Source: Streptomyces sennicomposti (GTDB lineage: Bacteria; Actinomycetota; Actinomycetes; Streptomycetales; Streptomycetaceae). Taken from it: DNA of 64,000 nt. The stretch is taken from assembly GCF_019890635.1 (NCBI RefSeq), contig NZ_JAIOAB010000023.1, positions 31,726 to 95,725 on the forward strand, written 5' to 3'. The notes under the pieces were generated by a model. It worked only from the letters and a program-made list of their open reading frames with translations. It was not told where the DNA came from and did no database searches. This document shows positions 1 to 8,551 of this stretch, piece after piece (positions within the stretch are counted from its first letter, which is position 1; every line of letters begins with the position of its first letter). The position numbers and the translations under genes were made by a program.

Positions 1-1191
1 GAGGGCCGCCGCCCGCGCCTTGATGGCCTCCGCCTCCGCCAGCCCCTTCGCCCGCAGCGCCTCCGCGTCCGCGAGGCCCTTCGCCTGCGCTGCCGCCGCC
101 TCGGCCTCACCGGTGGCCCGGGTCGCCGCCGCGGTGGCCGCGCCCCGCGTCTTGGTGGCCTCCGCCTCCGCGCCCGCCGCCGTCTTGACCCGGGTCGCCT
201 CGGCCGCCGCCGCGAGTTCCGTCTCCTTGGCCTTCGCCTGGGCGGCGGAGATCCGCGCGTCGCGCTCGGCCTCGGCCAGCGTCCGCTTCTCGTACGCCGA
301 GGCGTCCGCCGGTTTGCGCACATCCGCCTGGAGCTGCTGCTCGCGCCGGTGCGCCTCCAGCTCGGCGACCCGGGTCTCCTGGACGACGACCTCCTGCCGG
401 GCCGCCGCGTCCGCGAGGGGACCGGCCTGTTTGGCCTTGGCCGCCGCCTTGTCCCGCTCGGCCTGGTAGCCGGCCTGGAGGATCTCGCTGTCCCGGGTGG
501 CCTCGGCCATCCGCGCGAACGACTGCTGCTCGGCCTCCGTGGCCAGGCGGTTGGCCTCCGCCTGCGCGATGCGCGCGTCCCGCTGCACGGCGGCCGCGTG
601 CGGCATCGCCAGGTTTTGGATGTAGCCGGTCGGGTCCTCGATCTCGTGGATCTGCAACGAGTCGACGATCAGGCCGAGTTTCTCCATCTCCGTACCGCAG
701 GCCGCCCTGGTCTGACCGGTCAGCTTCTCCCGGTCGCGGATCATGTCCTCCACCGTCAACCCGCCCACGATGGACCGCAGATGACCGGCGAAGACGTTGT
801 GCACCCGCTCCGCCATCAGCTTCTGCTGGTCCAGGAATCGGCGGGCGGCGTTGGCGATCGACACGAAGTCGTCGCCCACCTTGAAGATGACCACGCCCCG
901 CACCTTCAGCGGAATGCCCTGGTGGGTCACGCAGTCCACGTGCAGTTCGGTCTCGTTGAGGTCGAGCGAGAGTCTGCGCACCGCCTGCACCCCGGGCAGC
1001 ACCAGCGTGCCCCGCCCGGTCACGATCCGGAACCCCATGCCCTCCTCAAGCCCCTCGGTACGGTGCTTGGAACCCGAGATGACCAAGGCCTCGTTGGGCT
1101 CGGCGACCCGCCACATCAGCTTGAACAGACCGATCAGGGCGAGCACGGCGACGAGCGCCACCCCCGCCACGACGCCGACGACCATCGGCAT
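1..1191 (-). CDS. Flotillin/SPFH-domain membrane protein, 3' end cut by window edge
   Basis: An open frame runs on the minus strand from an ATG at 1191 to position 1 without a stop, giving at least 397 residues. The N-terminus is a hydrophobic helix (residues about 3-20). It is followed by an SPFH/band-7 domain (LNETELHVDCVTHQG, VRGVVIFKVG) and then a long Ala/Glu/Lys/Arg-rich coiled coil with repeated AEAEATK- and AKGLAEAEA-like heptads. This is the layout of flotillins, which organise membrane microdomains from the cytoplasmic face. A second Met lies two codons downstream (1185). The small OB-fold gene upstream on the same strand is a typical partner. The C-terminal end lies outside the window. 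Confidence 0.9.
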   Translation of the reverse strand, partial: MPMVVGVVAGVALVAVLALIGLFKLMWRVAEPNEALVISGSKHRTEGLEEGMGFRIVTGRGTLVLPGVQAVRRLSLDLNETELHVDCVTHQGIPLKVRGVVIFKVGDDFVSIANAARRFLDQQKLMAERVHNVFAGHLRSIVGGLTVEDMIRDREKLTGQTRAACGTEMEKLGLIVDSLQIHEIEDPTGYIQNLAMPHAAAVQRDARIAQAEANRLATEAEQQSFARMAEATRDSEILQAGYQAERDKAAAKAKQAGPLADAAARQEVVVQETRVAELEAHRREQQLQADVRKPADASAYEKRTLAEAERDARISAAQAKAKETELAAAAEATRVKTAAGAEAEATKTRGAATAAATRATGEAEAAAAQAKGLADAEALRAKGLAEAEAIKARAAAL

Positions 1192-1325
1192 ACGCCCCCT
1201 TTGGGTTGGTGCCCGTTCGGCACCGAACGAGGGGAGTGTGCTCCTCGCCCGGCCCACGGTGAAGACACCGGCGCGTCCTTGTCACAATCTTGACGCTTAC
1301 GGCCCTCACCTGCGCCGGGGCGCGC

Positions 1326-1544
1326 TCAACCGCCGTACACCGCCTCGACGTACACCGTGCGCGGCGGCAGGTGTTCCACCACCAGCACCACCGTGCCCCG
1401 CTCGAAACGGTTCTCGCCGTCCGCCGGGTAGGCGAGGAAGTGCTCCGCGCCGCCGCGCACCCGGACGATCACCTCGCCGACGAGCCCCGGCCCGATCGTC
1501 CCGGTGACCCGCCCCACGAGCCCGACCATCGACGCATCGTCCAT
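1326..1544 (-). CDS. Small NfeD-like OB-fold protein, flotillin partner
   Basis: A 72-residue protein starting MDDASMVGLVGRVTG and ending VEAVYGG. The pattern of short beta strands with conserved glycines (GRVTGTIGPGLVGEVIVRVRGG) resembles the soluble OB fold of NfeD-type proteins, which are commonly encoded beside flotillins. No signal peptide or membrane helix is visible. It lies 134 bp upstream of the flotillin gene in the same direction, so the two probably form an operon. The assignment rests on context and fold pattern, not on a catalytic motif. Confidence 0.72.
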   Translation of the reverse strand: MDDASMVGLVGRVTGTIGPGLVGEVIVRVRGGAEHFLAYPADGENRFERGTVVLVVEHLPPRTVYVEAVYGG

Positions 1545-1668
1545 GGCCCCAGCGTACGGGCCGGGCAGGCCGCCGTCCGCAGTCGCGCACGGCCGCGTCG
1601 GGAGCCCGGACCGGAAGCCCGGCCCCCGCGGACTCCGCGAACTCCACGCGCCCGCGCGCCCCGAGAGG

Positions 1669-2646
1669 TCAGCCGGCCAGCAGTCGGCGCAGCCAGGACA
1701 GACGGGCGGCGGCCGCGCACCGCGACAGCGCCGCCTGCGGGACGAGGGCGTCGAAGCCGTGGAATGCGCCGGGCCAGACGTGGAGTTCGGCCACGCCGCC
1801 GGACTGCCAGATCCGGGAGGCGTAGGCGACGACCTCGTCGCGGAAGGTCTCCGCCGAGCCGACGTCCAGGTAGGCCGGAGGCAGGCCGGACAGGTCGCCG
1901 GCGCGGGCGGGCGCGGCGTAGGGCGGCACGTCGGGGCCGCCGCGCCGGTCGCCGAGGAGCGCGGTCCACCCGGTCTCGTTGGCCGTCCGGTCCCAGACGT
2001 CGACCCCCGCCAACTGGCGGGCGGACGGGGTGTCGTTGCGGTCGTCGAGCATCGGGGACATCAGCAACTGGCCGAGCGGCCGGGGTCCTCGGCGGTCCCG
2101 CAGCAGCAGCGCCAGGGCCGCGGCGAGACCGCCGCCCGCGCTCGCGCCGACGAGGACGATCCGCTCCGGGTCCGCACCGAACTCCCCGGTGTGCTCCGCC
2201 GTCCAGAGCAGCCCCGTGCACACGTCCTCGACCGGCGCGGGGTGCGGATGCTCGGGCGCCAGCCGGTACTCGACCGACACCACGGCCGCGTCGAGCGTGC
2301 GCGCCCAGTCCAGGGCGGTGTTCATCCCGACCTTGTTGCTGCCGAGGACCATGCCGCCGCCGTGCACGTGGTAGAGGACGGGCCGGGGCGTCCCGGCCTT
2401 TGGCGGTGCGGTGGGCCGGCAGACGAGGAGGGGCACATCGGGCGCGCCCGCCGGCCCGGGAGCCGTGTGCTCGGTCACCTCGAAGGCGCCGCCCATGGTC
2501 AGGTCCAGCAACTCGGGCAGTTCGGCGGCCTCGCTGTGCCGGGCGGCCTCGATGTCGGCGGCGGTGAAGCCGGGCCGCAGCACATCCTCCGCCCCCTCCA
2601 GCACCGCGGCGAGTTCCGGATCGAAGGGCGGCGGGACCGGCGTCAT
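1669..2646 (-). CDS. Alpha/beta hydrolase, hormone-sensitive-lipase family esterase
   Basis: A 325-residue protein with the two hallmarks of the HSL/GDXG esterase family. The oxyanion-hole HGGG is at residues 95-98 (VLYHVHGGGMVLGS), and the nucleophile elbow GASAGG has the likely catalytic Ser at 169. The C-terminal part supplies plausible Asp and His (LHVWPGAFHGFDALVP). No signal peptide is seen, so it should be cytoplasmic. It probably hydrolyses short-chain or small aromatic esters; the natural substrate cannot be inferred. Its neighbours suggest an independent transcription unit. Confidence 0.88.
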   Translation of the reverse strand: MTPVPPPFDPELAAVLEGAEDVLRPGFTAADIEAARHSEAAELPELLDLTMGGAFEVTEHTAPGPAGAPDVPLLVCRPTAPPKAGTPRPVLYHVHGGGMVLGSNKVGMNTALDWARTLDAAVVSVEYRLAPEHPHPAPVEDVCTGLLWTAEHTGEFGADPERIVLVGASAGGGLAAALALLLRDRRGPRPLGQLLMSPMLDDRNDTPSARQLAGVDVWDRTANETGWTALLGDRRGGPDVPPYAAPARAGDLSGLPPAYLDVGSAETFRDEVVAYASRIWQSGGVAELHVWPGAFHGFDALVPQAALSRCAAAARLSWLRRLLAG

Positions 2647-2837
2647 GGCGTCTCCTCACATGGCCTCGCGGCGTACGACGGCTCGTACGCGGACGCGTAC
2701 GGCCAAGGAACCGCCTACCCGTTCCGATCACCGACGCCTCCGCCGCACCGGCGTTTCCCGCCCCCGGCGGCCGGCGATCGCCCGAAGAGGCGCGGACCGG
2801 GGGGAGACATCCGGAGGCGAGGGCACGGCGACAGCAC

Positions 2838-2872
2838 GAAGGGGCCGGAGCCACCAAGGCTCCGGCCCCTTC
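2838..2872 (-). terminator. Hairpin terminator after the FMN reductase gene
   Basis: A perfect 15-bp inverted repeat, GAAGGGGCCGGAGCC (2838-2852), 5-nt loop, GGCTCCGGCCCCTTC (2858-2872). It sits between the stop of the minus-strand FMN reductase (2936) and the start of the esterase (2646), so it probably ends the reductase transcript. There is no clear U-tract, which is common for actinomycete terminators. Confidence 0.7.
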
Positions 2873-2935
2873 GTCCGGCTGTCACCGCCCCCGCGCCGCC
2901 GAACCGGCCGGGGCGGCCGACGTGGCCGGTCGGGC

Positions 2936-3499
2936 TCAGGCGGCGACGGTCTCGCCGGCGTGGCCGTGCAGACGGGCGACGACCTCGGTCAGCTGCGCGG
3001 CGACCTCGGCGTCGTCGACCGGGTGGGTCTCGGCGAAGCGGGTCAGGGAGCCGGGGATGGACAGCTTGATGTCCTCGATCACCTTGCCGCCGGCGATGCC
3101 CACGGCCTTGCGGGTGTCGTCCTGCGCCCAGACGCCGCCGTACTGGCCGAAGGCGGTGCCCACGACGGCGACGGGCTTGCCGCCGAAGGCGCCGGCGCCG
3201 TAGGGGCGGGACAGCCAGTCGATGGCGTTCTTCAGCACGGCCGGGATGGTGCCGTTGTACTCGGGCGAGAAGAAGAGGAAGCCGTCGGCGGCCTGAGCGG
3301 CGGCGCGCAGCCTGGCCGCGGCCTCGGGGACGCTGCCCTCGACGTCGATGTCCTCGTTGTAGAACGGCACGTCGCCCAGGCCCTCGAAGACCTCCACCTC
3401 GGCGCCCTCGGGGGCGAGCTTCACCGCGGCCTCGGCGAGCTGGCGGTTGTGGGAACCGGCGCGAAGGCTGCCGACGAGGGCGAGGATGCGAACAGACAT
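2936..3499 (-). CDS. NADPH-dependent FMN reductase / NAD(P)H quinone reductase family
   Basis: A 187-residue flavodoxin-fold protein starting MSVRILALVGSLRAGSHNRQ, where GSLRxxSxN is the FMN-phosphate-binding loop of the NADPH-dependent FMN reductase family. The SPEYNGTIPAVLKNAIDW segment is the second family signature. The start at 3499 was chosen over an upstream in-frame ATG (3547) because a GGGAG ribosome site precedes it and the family N-terminus begins there. It is transcribed divergently from a TetR gene, and two palindromic sites lie in the shared promoter, so redox- or quinone-responsive control by that regulator is likely (inference). Confidence 0.92.
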   Translation of the reverse strand: MSVRILALVGSLRAGSHNRQLAEAAVKLAPEGAEVEVFEGLGDVPFYNEDIDVEGSVPEAAARLRAAAQAADGFLFFSPEYNGTIPAVLKNAIDWLSRPYGAGAFGGKPVAVVGTAFGQYGGVWAQDDTRKAVGIAGGKVIEDIKLSIPGSLTRFAETHPVDDAEVAAQLTEVVARLHGHAGETVAA

Positions 3500-3563
3500 G
3501 GGGGGACTCCCAGAAAGTGAAATGGGGACTGGACAGCGTCGTGACACTGCCGGACTTACGATG

Positions 3564-3612
3564 CGGACCGAGGTCCGTTTAATTTTCTACCATCACAACC
3601 GGACCGTGGTCC
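3564..3612. promoter_or_regulatory. Paired palindromic operator between FMN reductase and TetR gene
   Basis: Two near-identical palindromes, CGGACCGAGGTCCG (3564-3577) and GGACCGTGGTCC (3601-3612), lie 24 bp apart in the divergent promoter. Each has arms GGACC/GGTCC with a 2-bp centre, the form expected for a dimeric TetR repressor. The second overlaps the likely -35 region of the TetR promoter: a TACGCT hexamer at 3631-3636 stands 6 bp before the ATG at 3643. Confidence 0.75.
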
Positions 3613-3642
3613 AGTTTAGTCCCGATGCTTTACGCTGTGTTC

Positions 3643-4383
3643 ATGCCCAGCACCCTGCCGCCCTTTCCCACGCCTCAGGGGCCCGCAGAGAAGACGCCGG
3701 TGGTGGTTCAGCTCGGGACCGCCGACGCCGCCGAACCCTGCCTGCGCGCGGACGCCGCGCGCAATCGCGCACGACTGCTGGACGCCGCCGCCCGCCTGGT
3801 CGCCGAGCACGGCGCCGCCGCGGTCACGATGGAGGCGGTGGCCGCCGCGGCCCAGGTCGGCAAGGGCACGGTCTTCCGGCGCTTCGGCGACCGCACCGGG
3901 CTGCTGACGGCGCTGCTGGACCACTCCGAGAAGAAGTTCCAGGCCTCCTTCCTCAGCGGACCGGCCCCGCTCGGCCCCGGCGCGCCGCCGGTGGAGCGGC
4001 TGCGCGCGTTCGGCTGCGCCGCGCTGCGCCGCGCCTGCGCCGACCTGGAACTCCAGCTCGCCGCCGAACCGTGCCCGGAGCGCCGGTTCATCGTGCCGGC
4101 CCGCCGCGTCCGGTACGGGCACGTGGTGCTCCTGCTGCGGCAGGCCGTCCCGGACGCGGACGCCGAACTCCTCGCCCAGACGCTGATGGGCTACCTGGAA
4201 CCCGCCCTGATCCACCACCTCACCCGGCAGTGCCACATGCCGATGGAACGGCTCCAGACCGGCTGGCACGACCTGGTCGAACGTCTGACCGCCACCGCCA
4301 CCGCCACCGCCACCGCCACCGCCACCGCCACCGCCACCGCCACCGCCGCCGGCACCGGCACCGGCGCGGGCACGGACTGCTGA
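3643..4383 (+). CDS. TetR/AcrR family transcriptional regulator
   Basis: A 246-residue protein with a TetR DNA-binding domain at about residues 38-85 (ARNRARLLDAAARLVAEHGA, then VGKGTVFRRFGDRTGLLTAL, the recognition helix and following helix). The C-terminal ligand domain is followed by a Thr-Ala dipeptide tract (residues about 217-234) encoded by a GCCACC repeat. The ATG at 3643 is preferred to that at 3625: a TACGCT -10-like hexamer would place the transcript start at or near it, suggesting a leaderless mRNA. It is divergent from the FMN reductase gene and probably represses both itself and that gene through the paired palindromes. Confidence 0.88.
   Translation: MPSTLPPFPTPQGPAEKTPVVVQLGTADAAEPCLRADAARNRARLLDAAARLVAEHGAAAVTMEAVAAAAQVGKGTVFRRFGDRTGLLTALLDHSEKKFQASFLSGPAPLGPGAPPVERLRAFGCAALRRACADLELQLAAEPCPERRFIVPARRVRYGHVVLLLRQAVPDADAELLAQTLMGYLEPALIHHLTRQCHMPMERLQTGWHDLVERLTATATATATATATATATATAAGTGTGAGTDC
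4291..4344 (+). repeat. (GCCACC)9 microsatellite in the TetR C-terminus
   Basis: Nine perfect copies of the hexamer GCCACC encode an Ala-Thr dipeptide tract just before the TetR stop codon. Because the unit is a multiple of three, slippage changes tail length without breaking the frame. Gly/Thr-rich codons follow up to the stop. Confidence 0.95.
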
Positions 4384-4484
4384 GGGCGGCCCCGTCCGGG
4401 CGCCCGTAAGGGTCCGTCTCCGGGAGCGCGGCTCCGGCCGCCCACCCGTCTCGGGCCGGTCCCCGGAGAGCGGCCCCGCCCGGC

Positions 4485-5624
4485 TCACTCGTGGCCGGCG
4501 AACATCTCCAGCAGCCCCCGCGGCGCGTCGTCCCGGAACAGCAGCTCGGCGCTGCGCGCCGAATCCGCCGCCGAGGCCTCGCTGCGCGGGAACAGCCGCT
4601 CCTCGTACGCCGCCAGCGCGGCCTCCGTGTCGTCCGGCCGGGCGGCGAGGAAGCCCGCCAGCTCGGCGCCGTCGAGCATGGCGAGGTTGGCGCCCTCGCC
4701 CGCGAACGGCGACATCAGATGCGCGGCGTCCCCCAGCAGCGTCACACCGGGCACCCGCTCCCAGCGGTGGCCGACCGGCAGGGCGTGGATCCGCCGCGGA
4801 ACCAGCGCCCCGTCGGCCTCGGAGATCAGCGAGCGCAGACTCTCGTCCCAGTCGGCGAAGTGTTCCAGGACCCGCTTCTTGGCGGTCTCCGGGTCCGTGA
4901 AGTCGATGCCGTCCAGCCAGTCCTCGGGCGCCCGCAGCGCCACGTACACATGCAGGCTGCCGTCCGGCTCGCGGTGCGCGAGGAAGCCGCGGCCCGCGCC
5001 GAGCGCGAAGAAGAACCCGCCGCCCACCACCTCGGCCGCGACCGGATGCCGTACGTCGGCCGCCGGCAGGTCCACCTCCACGAACGACACCCCGGTGTAG
5101 GCGGGCCGCGCCGCCGAGACCAGCGGGCGGATCCGCGACCAGGCGCCGTCCGCGCCGACCAGCAGATCCGTGGTGAAGACGGAGCCGTCCGCGAGGCTCA
5201 CCTCGTGCCGGCCGCCGCCGAGCGGGCGCGCCCCGGTGACCTTCGTGCCCCAGCGGACGGCGCCCTCGGGCAGCGAGCCGAGGAGCAGGTCGCGCAGCTC
5301 CCCGCGGTCGACCTCGGGCCGCCCGCCGGTGCCGTCGTCCGCCTCGTCCAGATGGACCACGGCGTCCTTGTCGAGCACCCGCGTGGCCTGGCCGCCCTCG
5401 TGGACCAGCCGCAGGAACCGGTCGTGCAGCCCCGCCGCCCGCAGCGCCTCCTGCCCGGAGTCCTCGTGGATGTCGAGCATGCCGCCCTGGGTGCGGGCGC
5501 CGGGGGAGGCGTCGAGGTCGAAGACGGCCGCCTCGATGCCGTGGACGTGCAGCACCCGGGCGAGGGTGAGGCCGCTGAGTCCGGCGCCGATCACGGCTAT
5601 GGGGTGGTGCGGTGCGGTGGTCAT
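4485..5624 (-). CDS. FAD-dependent monooxygenase, TetX/PHBH-like
   Basis: A 379-residue flavoprotein beginning MTTAPHHPIAVIGAGLSGLT, with GxGxxG for FAD at residues 12-17. The GD motif of class A flavin monooxygenases follows near residue 290 (LLGDAAHLMSPFAGEGANLA). The overall layout resembles TetX-type hydroxylases of small aromatic or polycyclic compounds. The start at 5624 is supported by GAGGAGG upstream; in-frame sequence further upstream is Arg/Pro-rich and non-coding in character. It follows a TetR gene on the same strand (5816-6505), which may control it. Substrate unknown. Confidence 0.88.
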   Translation of the reverse strand: MTTAPHHPIAVIGAGLSGLTLARVLHVHGIEAAVFDLDASPGARTQGGMLDIHEDSGQEALRAAGLHDRFLRLVHEGGQATRVLDKDAVVHLDEADDGTGGRPEVDRGELRDLLLGSLPEGAVRWGTKVTGARPLGGGRHEVSLADGSVFTTDLLVGADGAWSRIRPLVSAARPAYTGVSFVEVDLPAADVRHPVAAEVVGGGFFFALGAGRGFLAHREPDGSLHVYVALRAPEDWLDGIDFTDPETAKKRVLEHFADWDESLRSLISEADGALVPRRIHALPVGHRWERVPGVTLLGDAAHLMSPFAGEGANLAMLDGAELAGFLAARPDDTEAALAAYEERLFPRSEASAADSARSAELLFRDDAPRGLLEMFAGHE

Positions 5625-5815
5625 GGGGATCCTCCTCGGGATCGGTCGGAAGACGGGGCAGGGGGGCGGGCGCGCGCTCTCGGTACGCGTCCTCGGTACG
5701 CGCCCTTGGGCCGCCGGCCCGCGCCCGCCGGGCGGAGCGGCGCGGTGCGTCGGGCGGCGCGGTGCGCCCCGGGCCGGGCAGGGTGGCGCGCCCCGGCCGG
5801 ACAGGCTGGTGCGGC

Positions 5816-6505
5816 TCAGTCGGGCAGGGCGGTCCGCTCGATGCCGTTGATCAGGGCGCGCAGACCCCAGGACATGCGCTCCCCGGGCCCTCCGGAGAGC
5901 AGGGAACCGGCCTGGGCGGCGATGTGCGGATGGGTGCGGTCCGAGGCGGTGCGCAGGGCGTGCGCGAGCGCGTCCCACTCCTCGCCGCCCTCGGCGGGCG
6001 AGGACGTGTCGCGGCCGGCGTGCTCGGCGGCCGTGGCGGTGGCGAACTGGAGCAGCAGGTCCACGCCCCACGCCGCCCGTGCCGGGGCGACGCCGCACGC
6101 GGCGAGCAGCCCGAGCAGCGTCTCGATCAGGTTCAGGTAGTGCGGGCCGCTGGGCCGGGCGGTGAGCGCGGACCGGGCGAGGCTCGGATGCTCCATGAGC
6201 ATCGTCGTGTACGCGATGAGCACCCGCTCCAGCTCCTCGCGCGGGTCGCCGTCCGAGGGCTCGGTCCCGACCGTGCCGAGCAGCTCGTCCAGGACGGCCG
6301 CGTGCAGTTCGGCGGTGTTGCGGACGTACACGTACAGGGAGGCGGGTCCGGTGTCGAGTTCCTGGGCCAGACGGCGCATGGTCACCTTGTCCAGGCCTTC
6401 GGCGCGCAGTACGGCGACGGCGGCGGCGACGATGCCCTCCCTGGTCAGGGCGGGTTTCGCCGGTCGCTCACGGCGGCCGCGCGGGGTGGTGGGGCGTCCT
6501 GTCAT
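5816..6505 (-). CDS. TetR family transcriptional regulator
   Basis: A 229-residue protein. After a basic leader (MTGRPTTPRGRRERPAKP), the TetR N-domain (LTREGIVAAAVAVLRAEGLD) and recognition helix (LDTGPASLYVYVRNTAEL) lie within the first 75 residues. The C-terminal part matches the TetR_C family with a Leu/Ala-rich helical core. The start at 6505 fits this leader. Immediately upstream are three 15-bp-phased GAACnnGTTC palindromes, probably its own operator. The FAD monooxygenase gene downstream on the same strand is the likely co-regulated target. Confidence 0.9.
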   Translation of the reverse strand: MTGRPTTPRGRRERPAKPALTREGIVAAAVAVLRAEGLDKVTMRRLAQELDTGPASLYVYVRNTAELHAAVLDELLGTVGTEPSDGDPREELERVLIAYTTMLMEHPSLARSALTARPSGPHYLNLIETLLGLLAACGVAPARAAWGVDLLLQFATATAAEHAGRDTSSPAEGGEEWDALAHALRTASDRTHPHIAAQAGSLLSGGPGERMSWGLRALINGIERTALPD

Positions 6506-6520
6506 GCCTCTGAGCGTAAC

Positions 6521-6560
6521 GAACATGTTCGTGACGAACAAGTTCGTAGCGAACGTGTTC
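6521..6560. promoter_or_regulatory. Three-copy palindromic operator upstream of TetR gene
   Basis: Three 10-bp perfect or near-perfect palindromes at exact 15-bp intervals: GAACATGTTC (6521-6530), GAACAAGTTC (6536-6545), GAACGTGTTC (6551-6560), each followed by GT. They start 16 bp upstream of the TetR start codon, between that gene and the divergent LacI-type gene. The phasing suggests cooperative binding of several TetR dimers. Confidence 0.8.
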
Positions 6561-6713
6561 GTCGCTCGTCCGGGTTCGCCGCCACGCCCGGACGGAAACC
6601 GGCGGAGACTCCGGACGCACCTCACCGCCCCGGAGCCGTAAGGGAGTTGGTCCATCGGCCGCCGGCCGGGACGCCCCGACCCGCCCGTCCCGCCCGCGCG
6701 GGCTTCTGCCAAG

Positions 6714-7760
6714 ATGCGGTACGTCATGGTGCAGATTCCGAAACCCGCCGCGCCCGCGTCGACCGCACCGCACTCCGTCCCCACGAGTGCCGATGTGGCC
6801 CGCCTGGCGGGCGTCTCCCGCGCGACCGTCTCCTACGTCCTGAACAACACCGACGCCGTACGCATCAGCGAGCCGACCCGCCGCCGGGTCCGCGAGGCCG
6901 CCAAAGAACTCGGATACGTGCCGCACGCCGCCGCGCGCAGCCTCAGGGCCGGACACAGCCGGATCGTCCTGATGCCCGCCCCGGCCGTCCCGGTGGGCCC
7001 GCTGTACAGCAGGTTCATCAACGATCTCCAGTGGGCGCTGGGCCGGCTGGACTACACCGTCGTCCAGCACGGCAGCGTGGGCCTGCACGGCGACGAGGCC
7101 GCCCGCGCCTGGGCCGAGCTGCGGCCGGTCGCCGTCCTGGTGCCCGGCTCCGCGATCGGCCCCGAAGGGGTCGCGGTGCTGCGGCGCTCCGGCGCCCGCG
7201 CCGTCGTCACTCTCGGCCCCGTCGCCGTCGAGGGCGCCCACGCCCTGCTGATGGACCACGAGAGCGTCGGCCACCGGGCCGGCGCCCACCTTTACGCGCG
7301 GGGCCGGCGCCGGATCGGCGTGGTGATGCCCGCCGAACGCGGCCTGGAGCTGTTCTCCCGGCCCCGGCTGGCCGGGGTGCGCCGCGCCCTGGACGGCACC
7401 GACGGTACCGTCGTCGAACTGCCGCTCGGCTACGACGAGGCGGCCGCGGCCCGGCTCGCCGCCCGCTGGCGCGGCCTCGGCCTGGACGCGGTGTTCGCCT
7501 ACAACGACGAGTACGCCATGCTGCTGATGCGCGCCCTGCAGGACGAGGGCGTCCGCATCCCCGAGGACACCGCCGTGGTCGGCGCCGACGACCTGATGCT
7601 CGGCCGGCTGCTGCGGCCCCGGCTGAGCACCGTGCACGTGGACCTGCCGGCCGGCCGCGACCTGGCCGAGCTGGTCGACCGCGCCGTACGCGACCCCGCC
7701 GCCGCGCCGGAACGCCGCCCGGTGCTCGGCGCGACGCTGGTCCACCGCGACTCCAGCTGA
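6714..7760 (+). CDS. LacI family transcriptional regulator
   Basis: A 348-residue protein (or 344 from an ATG at 6726). The LacI helix-turn-helix and hinge are clear near residues 24-70: SADVARLAGVSRATVSYVLN, then RVREAAKELGYVPHAAARSL. A periplasmic-binding-protein-like domain follows (DAVFAYNDEYAMLLMRALQD, VVGADDLMLGRLLRPRLSTV). It has no adjacent sugar transport or catabolic gene, so its effector is not predictable. Its promoter region is shared with the divergent TetR gene and its triple operator. Confidence 0.88.
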   Translation: MRYVMVQIPKPAAPASTAPHSVPTSADVARLAGVSRATVSYVLNNTDAVRISEPTRRRVREAAKELGYVPHAAARSLRAGHSRIVLMPAPAVPVGPLYSRFINDLQWALGRLDYTVVQHGSVGLHGDEAARAWAELRPVAVLVPGSAIGPEGVAVLRRSGARAVVTLGPVAVEGAHALLMDHESVGHRAGAHLYARGRRRIGVVMPAERGLELFSRPRLAGVRRALDGTDGTVVELPLGYDEAAAARLAARWRGLGLDAVFAYNDEYAMLLMRALQDEGVRIPEDTAVVGADDLMLGRLLRPRLSTVHVDLPAGRDLAELVDRAVRDPAAAPERRPVLGATLVHRDSS

Positions 7761-7793
7761 CCCGCGCCCGGGGCGGGCTACGGGCCCTCGGCG

Positions 7794-7873
7794 TACGTGC
7801 CCCGCGACTCCGGCCTACGTGCCCCGCGCCCCGGCCTACGCGTCCCGCGCCCCCGGCCTACGCGTCCCGCCAG
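7794..7873 (+). repeat. Degenerate ~22-bp tandem repeat in the lacI trailer
   Basis: About 3.6 imperfect copies of a 21-22-bp unit starting TACGTGCCCCGCG or TACGCGTCCCGCG and ending CCGGCC. It lies in the untranslated stretch after the LacI-type gene and before a large palindrome. No gene overlaps it convincingly. Confidence 0.7.
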
Positions 7874-7944
7874 CCCCGTCGCCGGGTGCGCGTCCGCGGC
7901 TCCCGGGGTCCCCGGGGCCCGCGCCTCCGGCCCCCGGAACGCGG

Positions 7945-7980
7945 AACGGGGCCCCTCCCGGTACCGGGAGGGGCCCCGTT
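7945..7980. terminator. 36-bp perfect palindrome, bidirectional terminator
   Basis: An uninterrupted perfect palindrome of 36 bp, with arms starting AACGGGGCCCCTCCCGGT, centred at 7962/7963 between the convergent LacI-type gene (+) and thioredoxin gene (-). As RNA it would fold into a very stable hairpin from either strand. Confidence 0.85.
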
Positions 7981-8023
7981 CACCACGACGCACCCATTCA
8001 GCGCGCCGGACGGCCGGTGCGCC

Positions 8024-8413
<390 letters not shown>

Positions 8414-8551
8414 GGCGTGATCCTCTTCCTGATGTCGGGTGAGCCGTCGGCACAACACGGCCGACCCCACGGACTATTCCGTGCGCGCGAAGCGCCGTCC
8501 CGCGCGCGTACCCGTGTGGCCACCGCGCACACCACCCTCCAGACTGACCCC

